16,549 bases of DNA from Acidobacteriaceae bacterium (GTDB lineage Bacteria > Acidobacteriota > Terriglobia > Terriglobales > Acidobacteriaceae): positions 1-16,549 of the forward strand of contig JASHVU010000369.1 of NCBI GenBank assembly GCA_030044455.1, in the 5' to 3' direction. The translations under genes and the position numbers were made by a program. Of this stretch, positions 8,301 through 14,459 are shown one piece after another. The notes beneath the pieces were generated by a model that made no database searches, was not told the DNA's origin, and worked only from the letters and a program-made list of their open reading frames with translations. Position 1 is the stretch's first letter. Every line of letters starts with the position of its first letter.

Positions 8301-9859
8301 GCGAGCTCGGGTTCCTGACCGTTCCCGAGTTTGTTGAGCTTACCAATCGCAGTCTGGCTACAATCGCGCGACTCGAAAAGTATCGTGGCCATTTGTACAA
8401 CTGGTACGATACGCAAACTCTGAAGCCGCTCAGCGATACGCCCTTCGTATCCTCGGTCGACAGCGGTAACTTTGTAGCTTCCCTCTACACACTTCGTTCC
8501 GGCACGGTTGCCCTTTTTCGCCAGCCCCTGCTCGGTCTTCAGCTCTTTTCCGGACTTCAAACGCATTGGCAATTGTTGCACTTGCAGAAAAGGCTTCCAG
8601 CTTCGCTGGCAAAGCTTTTCCCACCCGTTGCGAATGCATCGATGGGCGCATGGCTGACATGGCTGTCCGCGGCGCGGGCCGCGCTCGCTGCAGCTTCAAG
8701 CGCGCCGACCAATCGGCACAAGGACTCATGGTGGTTCGCCGAGACAGCACGCCGTGTCAATGCGATTCTGGAACTGCTCGAGAATTACATGCCGTGGCTG
8801 CTCCCTGAATATGCGCCTTTACGCGACATCCCCGAACTCGCAATCCCTCGGAATGTGCACACGCTCACAATCGACGAGGCAGCTACATTCGCCGGGCATC
8901 TTGAAGGGCGCTTGATTATCGCATTACCGAAACTTGCCGATAACGCATCGCTTCTTGCGCTGGGTGAGCGCCTACTTGCGTCTCTGCCGGCCGCAGCAGA
9001 AAACCTGCGATCCATTGCCGGCGCTCTTCATGGCATTGCGCAACAGGCAGAAAGGCTGGTGCGGGAGACGGAATTCGCTTTTCTCGCCGATCCTGGCCGT
9101 CAGATTCTTTCCATCGGCTATGACGTACGAGCGCAAAAGCTGCACGAAGCCTGCTACGACATGATTGCGTCTGAAGCCCGGATTGCCACGTTCATTGCCA
9201 TCGCTCGCGGCGAGATCAGGCAGGAGAGCTGGTTCAAGCTGGGCCGCGAACACGTGCGCGTGTTCGGGCGTTTTCTTCTGCTCTCCTGGACCGGCACCAT
9301 GTTCGAATACCTGATGCCTGCGCTGTGGATGCGCAGCTATCCCGACACTCTCATCGCGCGCACTCTCACAGCATGTGTCAAGGTGCAGCGCAAGTTCGCG
9401 CGTTTCCTTAATATTCCCTGGGGTATTTCGGAATCGGGCGCATCAAGAAAAGATCACGCAGGTCATTATCACTACCAGGCGTATGGTGTGCCGCCGATCG
9501 CGCTCTGGATTGAAGCCACCGCCGGCCCGGTGGTCTCGCCTTACTCGTCATTTCTTGCACTCGGGGTCGATTCCGTAGCCGCCCTTCGCAATCTTCGCTT
9601 CATGGCTTCTGCCGGATGGGTTGGCGCATTCGGATTCTATGAGGCGGCCGACTTTTCCACGGCTTCAGGCAGGGTTGCTCTGGTCCGCGAATGGATGGCG
9701 CACCACCAGGGCATGTCGCTGCTGGCGATTCTCAACTTGCTTCACAAAAACGCAGTGCAGCGCTGGTTCCATGACAATCCAGAAGTACAGGCAGCCGAAC
9801 TTCTGCTCCATGAGATGCCGGTCGGCAAGTCGGTTCTGAGGGCGCGGTTAAAAGAATAG
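5399..9859 (+). CDS. Cyclic beta-1,2-glucan synthase-like protein lacking the GH94 domain
   Basis: 1486 aa, about half the ~2800 aa of NdvB/ChvB/Cgs. Order: an N-terminal region (1 to ~315); membrane segments at ~320-365; a GT84-like glycosyltransferase domain (~380-700) with DSD at 534-536, HDLIEGAF and RRKHRWVRGDWQ at 678-689, which would use UDP-glucose to extend a beta-1,2-glucan; further membrane segments near 727-765, 787-810, 848-865 and 872-890; then a glycoamylase-like domain (~930-1475) with VSPTNLGLLFNARQA, SSVDSGNF, GTMFEYLMP, GVPPIALW, GAFGFYEAADF and EWMAHHQGMSLLAILN. In characterised Cgs the last domain performs cyclisation (GH189). The reading frame stops soon after LLLHEMPVG, where Cgs proteins run into a GH94 phosphorylase domain that controls length. 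No GH94 sequence follows: only ~57 bp separate the stop from a repeat and a convergent gene. The product may be a linear or unusually long glucan. Confidence 0.88.
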   Translation: MIDNPTTQETEQPLSGALLDCVVAARSWDVIHRPAAPSTFPTRVHAARRTLKALALELVSVRSSSRPAANSNSALLELRANARLLRAAVRAVSDRPQVIARLPRVVLPAEKDEPRAATIATAYLGAVDGAFSAPSFRSFIHALQGHEALTLDELWNASAFLKFTLLELLLDDARLLLRSPSSASDSLVPVHLKSLRTVTHTDWAFLMEPLILFDATLRMDPAKAYASMDFDSREFYRKRLAFIARHSDCTEYQVAQAALNLAWESLAKPAGDRRIQQRHEHVGYYLIDKGFPLLAARTGFHPPLIERLRTFIRAEADNFYITGIEIITIVLIAALIFIPLPRFSLFDWIAAALALFMPVMQCAVDLFNSTVTSIFDPDPLPKLDFSKGIPAECCTLVAVPSLLLNEKQVRLLVNDLEVRFIANRDAHVHFALLTDLPDSVTKPHTNDTHPLVELAVHLIDELNRKHGSPESGSFILLHRHRIFNVRQGVWMGWERKRGKLLDLNKLLAGEFDAFPIKAGHLDALSQIRYVLTVDSDTQLPRGAAARLIGAIAHPLHQAVINPRLRIVTEGYGILQPRIGVSVRSASRSRLASIYSGQSGFDIYTRAISDVYQDLYGEGIFTGKGIYEVATLHAVLNRRFPRNALLSHDLIEGAFARAGLASDVELIDDYPSHLNAYSRRKHRWVRGDWQIAQWMFSRAPEESGHWAPNPISEVSRWKIFDNLRRSLVEPFTFILFVAGWLGLPGGPLYWTILPLVLLFFPTIVQFAFGLGGAVSSGRKGSAGEALSGFWKAAVVSLLNWIFLPYQALLCLDAIIRALVRRLITGERLLEWETAAQAELHNTRHTLIDRYFALTPLVSVAVAGLVYLVNPRHHHSLVVAAPVLVLWALAPIVAGWLNAPLGEQHMRLGPGDAMFLLTQALRIWRYFQQFGRERHNYLIPDNVEEDGLFEAARVSPTNLGLLFNARQAACELGFLTVPEFVELTNRSLATIARLEKYRGHLYNWYDTQTLKPLSDTPFVSSVDSGNFVASLYTLRSGTVALFRQPLLGLQLFSGLQTHWQLLHLQKRLPASLAKLFPPVANASMGAWLTWLSAARAALAAASSAPTNRHKDSWWFAETARRVNAILELLENYMPWLLPEYAPLRDIPELAIPRNVHTLTIDEAATFAGHLEGRLIIALPKLADNASLLALGERLLASLPAAAENLRSIAGALHGIAQQAERLVRETEFAFLADPGRQILSIGYDVRAQKLHEACYDMIASEARIATFIAIARGEIRQESWFKLGREHVRVFGRFLLLSWTGTMFEYLMPALWMRSYPDTLIARTLTACVKVQRKFARFLNIPWGISESGASRKDHAGHYHYQAYGVPPIALWIEATAGPVVSPYSSFLALGVDSVAALRNLRFMASAGWVGAFGFYEAADFSTASGRVALVREWMAHHQGMSLLAILNLLHKNAVQRWFHDNPEVQAAELLLHEMPVGKSVLRARLKE

Positions 9860-9881
9860 CCAGGTGCTTGCCGGCAACCGG

Positions 9882-9905
9882 GATCCGTAGGTTCGACAAC
9901 GGATC
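9882..9905. other. Small inverted repeat after the synthase gene
   Basis: GATCCGT (9882-9888) and ACGGATC (9899-9905) are perfect 7-bp complements around a 10-base loop, 22 bases past the synthase stop. It is followed by GGAAAATG rather than a T-run, so it is a weak terminator candidate at best. Confidence 0.3.
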
Positions 9906-9916
9906 GGAAAATGCTT

Positions 9917-10209
9917 TAGGGAATCTCCGATGAAGTCGCGGGACCGGTCCCCGGGGGCTAAAGTGTCTGCGTGAGAACTGGCCGTGGCATCGATGGGGGA
10001 GTTGAAAAAGCCCGCGGCTCAAGCCCTTCCGATGCTTTGAGCGATCATTCAGCAGCCTGAAGGCTGCTGCTCCCTCCCCGTTCTCAGGCAGAAAGTCCCA
10101 TCAAGCCGAGTTCTCATGCAGACTCTAAAGCCCCATTCCTTTTGCCTGCCATTTCGGCACGGCTCAAGCCGTGCCCTTTCAAAACGGCAACTTGATCAGA
10201 GCTTCCCTA
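9917..10209. repeat. Dispersed ~293 bp structured repeat, copy 2 (MITE/REP-like)
   Basis: This is the second copy of the element at 3000-3291, nearly the same length. Its ends are imperfect terminal inverted repeats: TAGGGAATCTCCGAT on the left and ATCAGAGCTTCCCTA on the right, 13 of 15 complementary, both bounded by TA. Internally TCTGCGTGAGAAC (9966-9978) pairs with GTTCTCATGCAGA (10110-10122) with one change, and a related GTTCTCAGGCAGA lies at 10080-10092. Two clean hairpins are present: CAGCAGCC-TGAA-GGCTGCTG (10050-10069) and GGCACGGCT-CA-AGCCGTGCC (10156-10175), the latter followed by CTTTC. It fills the gap between convergent genes and supplies the last bases of the receptor gene. No protein is encoded. 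It may end transcription from both sides. Confidence 0.8.
10156..10180. terminator. GC-rich hairpin inside repeat copy 2, possible bidirectional terminator
   Basis: GGCACGGCT and AGCCGTGCC form a 9-bp perfect stem with a tight CA centre (in practice 8 bp with a 4-base loop). It lies between the convergent synthase and receptor genes, with CTTTC on its right and ATTTC on its left. The short T-rich flank on the right makes it a moderate plus-strand terminator candidate; in copy 1 the matching hairpin (near 3238-3257) has two mismatched pairs. Confidence 0.35.
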
Positions 10210-13200
10210 GAAGCTGAAGCGGGCCTGGAAATCAACGACTCTTGATCCAAGAGCAGAGCTCGCCTGGCCAAGGTTCGAACTTTGAATGTTGGTCGAAATG
10301 CTGCTGGGATCGATGTTCAGCAGGTTGAAGAGGTTGAGCATGTTGGCTTTGATTTCGAACTTCGCGTCTTCGCCCAGGACCCGCATTTTGGGCAGTCCGA
10401 AGGCCTTGGCGACGGTCAGATCCACATCCCTGTATCCGGGGCCTGGAAACTGGTTGCGGTCCATTCCCGGCGGAGGGATGAAGGTGGTAGTCGATTGTCC
10501 CGAATTATCCGTGATGGCAGCGGCGTAATTAGGAACCTCGAAGTAATTGTTGGAGAACATATCGTTGTCGGTCCCGGTGTTCGCAGTACCCGGACTGGGG
10601 AAGTTGCTGCCCGTCTCGAAGGCATTGTTGCTGGTGCTGTTACCGGCTCCCCCCAGATAGTGCGGACGCAGGCTCTGGTAACCGTAGTTGCAGCTGTTGC
10701 AGTAGATCTGGTGCGGGGCGGTGTAGGTGGGAGTCCATCCAAAGCCGGAGTGAAAGGTCGCGATGCCGCTCAGCGACCATCCGCCCGCGATTTTCTCTGC
10801 CCAGGCATTGCCGCCGTGAAAGATGACCGGCTGCCAAATGCCAAACACCTTGAACGTGTGGTTGACGTCGAAAGCGGAACGCCCGTAGGAGTATTTGGGA
10901 TTGTAGAGATAGGCATCTCTCGAGTACGGGCCGGAATTCGTATCCATGCTGTGCGCCCAGGTAAACTGTCCTTCCGCTGAAAAAGTGTGTGAGAACTGGT
11001 GTTTGAGCCCGGCGAGCATCATATTGTTAGTCGACCAGCCACCGCTGCCGAAAGTATTGACACTGGAAACCAGCGGGTTTTGCGGAGCCCCCGTGATATC
11101 TCCCAGAGCCGTGGCGTCGTAGTTGTACATCTCGTGACGGCCGACGCCGCCCTCATAACCAAGATTCATGATGTTCGCGTTTCCGAGATCATACTCAACT
11201 TCCAGTGAGTAGTGTTCCAGGTACTGGGTGGGCATGTGTCCGGGTAATCCGCCCACGCCTGCGCCGCCCGCCGTGGGCAAGCCGGCGGAGTTGAACATAG
11301 TAATGGTGTGAGGATTTGGCGGGTAGCCGAAGGCGTTGCTCGAGCTGCTGGATACCGCGTAAATGATATTGGGGTCGATGAAGGTCGGGCCCGTGCTGAA
11401 TGGGCCAGGGACGCCGCTTGTTCCAGGCGGGTTGCCATCGTAATTGTTGGCGTTTGCGATTTGCTCGCCGTTATAGTTCAAACCGAAGCCGCCGCGGACC
11501 ACCAGTTTGCTGTTGAAGCCGTTGGGAAGCCAGTTGAATCCCACCTCCGGCCCGAAGTTAAGTTTTTGCGCCGTCCAGGCGTCGATGCCCGTGCGTATGT
11601 TGATCCCCGTCAAAAGGTTGGCGCCGCTTCCGAACGTGAGCACGCCCATGTGGTTGTCTTTGTCGTCCATGGGTCCGAAATAGGACCAGCGCAGACCGGC
11701 CGTTAAGGTCAGATTAGTGCGGACCTTCCAATTGTCCTGATAGAAAGCTCCCAGGATATCCTCGCGGTTGTCGTTGCGGTAACCTCCGGGAAGGCCGGTG
11801 GTTGCCTGAAAGGAACAACATTCGGCCTCCGGGGCATCGTTCATGAAGTCCCAGAGATTGTAGAAGGTGTATTGCGGAATGCTGATGGGAACGTTGAGGT
11901 AGTAAAGCCGGGTGAGTTCAAACCCGAACTTCATCGTATGCGCATGAAGAACCTTGGTCGCCACATCTTTGTAGCTGTAGGTCCACTGATTGAGATCGGC
12001 GGGAAAGCCCGGGCCAAAGTTGCCGATGTTGATGTTCCCGATCGTAGTCACAATGCCCAGGGGCAGGCCGAGGGGCTCCTGAGGATTGCTGGCGAGCTCG
12101 TTATAGCGCCACCCCGCGGCGTTGGCGCGGGCCTCGTTCAAGAAAGTCGCCGAGAAGATGTGGTTCCAGATGACTGAGAAGGCATTGTTGACCTGTGAGT
12201 GATTGAAGAGGTCATAACCATACCCGCCGTTGTAGTCGGTCTTGGTCGATGGCTCCCAGTAAATTGTAAAGCTGATGTGATCATTGCTGGTCGCGTCGGC
12301 GTCGAGGCGCCCGTTGTACTGTTTGAAATCGGTGGAGGTGGGATCGCTGATGGTGTATTGGGTGATATCGGCGACGGTCGAGAGTCCGTTGCCGACACCG
12401 GGCGACGAGCTGCTCACGTAGCTAAGATCCTGATTACCCAGGCCGCTTGTAAGCGGTGAACCGATGTTTAGTCCCCCCGAGACGGCGTCGCAGTTTACGC
12501 CTTGCGCGAGTCCGGCATTCGCGCAGGTTACAGAGCTAAGCGGTGTGCCGAGAACCGACGCCTTCGGGAAACTCAGATAAGTGGAGGCAATGCTGCCCGA
12601 GGGAGCCAGTCCTGCAAGCGACGACGTGTCGTACCACCCCGTGCTCGTCAGCGGTGTGTTCAGGTTTTGTCCCTCATAGTTGAAGAAGGCAAAGAGCTTG
12701 TTTTTCCAGAGCGGCCCGCCGATACTGCCGCCCAACTGATTGTAACGTTCCTCGTCTCTGAGCAGACCGCGCGAGGCCGGAGTGCCGGTCGTGACCGAAC
12801 CAGGGCCGTTCCAACGCTGGTACGCGTTCAATCCTGGGCGCACGAACTGGGCGAAAAAGCTGCCGTGGAGATCGTTGGACCCGCTCTTGGTGGTAATCTC
12901 GGTGATCGCGCCGTCGAACCGGCCGTTTTCGGCGTCGTAGGCATTGGTGACGATTTGAATGTTGCTGATCGAATCCTCGCTGGGAGTAATAATGGTCGCT
13001 CCACCCCAGACGGCGCTCTCGGTGCTGATGCCGTCGACGGAGAAGCCATTGTTTTCAAACTGACCCCCGTTGGTGTTTGCCGAGGGGCCATTTTCCGTGG
13101 CGAAGACGCTGCTGTTAGGGCCTAAGTTGCCTCCGCCGCCTGACGAGGCTCCGGTCTGTGTGCCTGGGGCCTGAAATCCGCCGCCCCCGCCCTGCTGCGA

Positions 13201-13761
13201 TCCATCGGCCAGGACGCCGGGAGCCAACTGAATGAGCTGCGTCGCGTCGCGCTCGAAGACTGGCATGTGCTGGATTTCATTGTCGGAAATGGTCTGCCCG
13301 TTGTTCGCGGTTTCTGTGTCCAGGGCCGGCGCCGTCGATGCGTTGACGGTGACCGACTGGGTAGAGGCGCCCACCTCGAGCTGAACGTTCACGGCGTTGG
13401 GCTGCTCCGGAATCAACTGCAAATCGCTAAGAACTTTCTTCGTGAATCCGTCCTTCTCGACCGTGAGAGTAAAGTGGTCTGGGGGAAGTGCGTTAAAGTT
13501 GAAAACGCCCGTCGCATCGCTCGTACGAACCACCGTCTCATTGGTGGCCTGATCAACGAGGGTAAGGGTCGCACCCGGTATGACGGCGCCTTGCGGGTCG
13601 GTGACAGTGCCCTGGATGGAGGTCCGGAACTGGGCGCAGGCTGGAATCGAGGCGAGGAGAAGAAACACGATCGCCAGGGACCAGAGGGTCTTTGAAGTTA
13701 CAGTGTGGGAACTCCATTTCGGAAAGCATCTCGGCTCTCGATTCAAACCATGAGTTTGCAT
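10207..13761 (-). CDS. Oar-like TonB-dependent outer-membrane receptor with carboxypeptidase-regulatory-like domain
   Basis: 1184 aa. The start ATG (13759-13761) follows AGGAG with a 6-base spacer and directly begins a signal peptide: basic residues, hydrophobic LWSLAIVFLLLASIPACA, likely cut after A43. An in-frame ATG at 13959 would add 66 residues before the signal. A carboxypeptidase-regulatory-like domain spans ~45-135 (SIQGTVTDPQGAVIPGATLT, DATGVFNFNALPPDHFTLTV). A plug-like region follows (QHMPVFERDATQLIQLAPGV), with a Gly/Ser/Asn-rich insert at ~185-215 and FSVDGISTES after it. The rest is a long beta-barrel ending in FQARFSF, whose terminal Phe suits outer-membrane assembly. Such receptors are abundant in Acidobacteriota and usually import large substrates or glycans; the substrate here is unknown. 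The gene converges on the glucan synthase and is divergent from glgE. Confidence 0.92.
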   Translation of the reverse strand: MQTHGLNREPRCFPKWSSHTVTSKTLWSLAIVFLLLASIPACAQFRTSIQGTVTDPQGAVIPGATLTLVDQATNETVVRTSDATGVFNFNALPPDHFTLTVEKDGFTKKVLSDLQLIPEQPNAVNVQLEVGASTQSVTVNASTAPALDTETANNGQTISDNEIQHMPVFERDATQLIQLAPGVLADGSQQGGGGGFQAPGTQTGASSGGGGNLGPNSSVFATENGPSANTNGGQFENNGFSVDGISTESAVWGGATIITPSEDSISNIQIVTNAYDAENGRFDGAITEITTKSGSNDLHGSFFAQFVRPGLNAYQRWNGPGSVTTGTPASRGLLRDEERYNQLGGSIGGPLWKNKLFAFFNYEGQNLNTPLTSTGWYDTSSLAGLAPSGSIASTYLSFPKASVLGTPLSSVTCANAGLAQGVNCDAVSGGLNIGSPLTSGLGNQDLSYVSSSSPGVGNGLSTVADITQYTISDPTSTDFKQYNGRLDADATSNDHISFTIYWEPSTKTDYNGGYGYDLFNHSQVNNAFSVIWNHIFSATFLNEARANAAGWRYNELASNPQEPLGLPLGIVTTIGNINIGNFGPGFPADLNQWTYSYKDVATKVLHAHTMKFGFELTRLYYLNVPISIPQYTFYNLWDFMNDAPEAECCSFQATTGLPGGYRNDNREDILGAFYQDNWKVRTNLTLTAGLRWSYFGPMDDKDNHMGVLTFGSGANLLTGINIRTGIDAWTAQKLNFGPEVGFNWLPNGFNSKLVVRGGFGLNYNGEQIANANNYDGNPPGTSGVPGPFSTGPTFIDPNIIYAVSSSSSNAFGYPPNPHTITMFNSAGLPTAGGAGVGGLPGHMPTQYLEHYSLEVEYDLGNANIMNLGYEGGVGRHEMYNYDATALGDITGAPQNPLVSSVNTFGSGGWSTNNMMLAGLKHQFSHTFSAEGQFTWAHSMDTNSGPYSRDAYLYNPKYSYGRSAFDVNHTFKVFGIWQPVIFHGGNAWAEKIAGGWSLSGIATFHSGFGWTPTYTAPHQIYCNSCNYGYQSLRPHYLGGAGNSTSNNAFETGSNFPSPGTANTGTDNDMFSNNYFEVPNYAAAITDNSGQSTTTFIPPPGMDRNQFPGPGYRDVDLTVAKAFGLPKMRVLGEDAKFEIKANMLNLFNLLNIDPSSISTNIQSSNLGQASSALGSRVVDFQARFSF

Positions 13762-13767
13762 AAAGGT

Positions 13768-13772
13768 CTCCT
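13768..13772 (-). promoter_or_regulatory. Ribosome binding site of the TonB-dependent receptor
   Basis: On the minus strand AGGAG lies 6 bases before ATG 13761. It places the signal peptide at the very N-terminus, which favours this start over ATG 13959, although that one also has AAGGA (13968-13972) 8 bases upstream. Confidence 0.65.
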
Positions 13773-14449
13773 GAAAGTCTTCATCCGGAATTTCCATTTC
13801 GTCTTCCCGGCTACGGGCCAATTTGCCGCAATCGCCCCCTCCTTCGACCGGAATCGATGGCAACTCAGCCAGGACGGAAAACGCAGACAACGCTTGGCGA
13901 GGTTGGCAATGGAAGCGCAATGGGAAGTGACGTGTCTGGGAATTCTTGTGAGAGGCCATCTGTGTTTTCCTTGAAATTGCGTGTTCAACAAATGCTTAGT
14001 TGCTTGCAATTCTGAAAGGATTCACTTATTTATTACTGCGCAAACAACACCCAAAAGCGCACGTCTACACTGATCGCTCAAGCTTACTTACACCCAAGCA
14101 ACAGCGCAGGCCTCTTCTCAAGTCACAATGGATTCCAAACAAGGTTGAAAGGTTGCCTAATCGACTTGCTTCGGCCGGGATGGCCGGCCTTTCATGCGGC
14201 AATTGCAAATTCCAAAAAGGCGTCGCCACTCTCGGAAAGAAAACAAAAAACCTTCAAGCGCTTTGGTCTTACGCGAACTGTAAGCGGCTCTGGCATTTAG
14301 GGGTGTTTCCGCCCGCGTCCTGAAGAAACCCAAGCCCGTCTTCGCGCATCTTTATTAGTTACTGCTGCTCAATTGGCGAACCCTGGCGTTCGGTGTGCGG
14401 CCAACTTAAGCGTTTCTTCTGCCAATCCGTGTCAGCCGTGCTCTCTGTT

Positions 14450-14453
14450 GAGG
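14450..14453 (+). promoter_or_regulatory. Ribosome binding site of glgE
   Basis: GAGG lies 6 bases before ATG 14460 and sets the start of the maltosyltransferase gene. Confidence 0.65.
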
Positions 14454-14459
14454 ACCCGC

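Larger units (their letters stand above)
13762..14459. other. Divergent intergenic region between receptor and glgE
   Basis: About 700 bp with no convincing gene apart from a possible 66-codon in-frame extension of the receptor (13762-13959). The part around 13990-14040 is AT-rich and is the best place for the receptor promoter; reading the minus strand, TTGGGT and TAAATA with a 16-base spacer are a weak pair there. A plus-strand open frame at 14000-14323 starts with TTG, lacks a ribosome site and shows no domain. The glgE promoter should lie between ~14330 and 14450, but I cannot point to a good match. Confidence 0.4.

Noticed and set aside
9860..9916. Possible frameshifted remnant of a GH94 domain after the synthase
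   Set aside because: Only 57 bp remain before the repeat and the reading frames there show no phosphorylase-like sequence.
3000..10209. CRISPR array or composite transposon bounded by the two repeats
   Set aside because: There are only two copies about 6.9 kb apart, in the same orientation, with no spacers and no transposase between them.
10282..10980. Plus-strand open frame of 232 codons, and similar frames at 12502-13125 and 13267-13695
   Set aside because: All lie opposite the receptor gene; their Val/Gly/Arg-rich translations are what antisense frames of such a gene produce.
14000..14323. Plus-strand open frame of 107 codons before glgE
   Set aside because: TTG start, no Shine-Dalgarno, Lys/Arg-rich composition without a domain; better read as intergenic.
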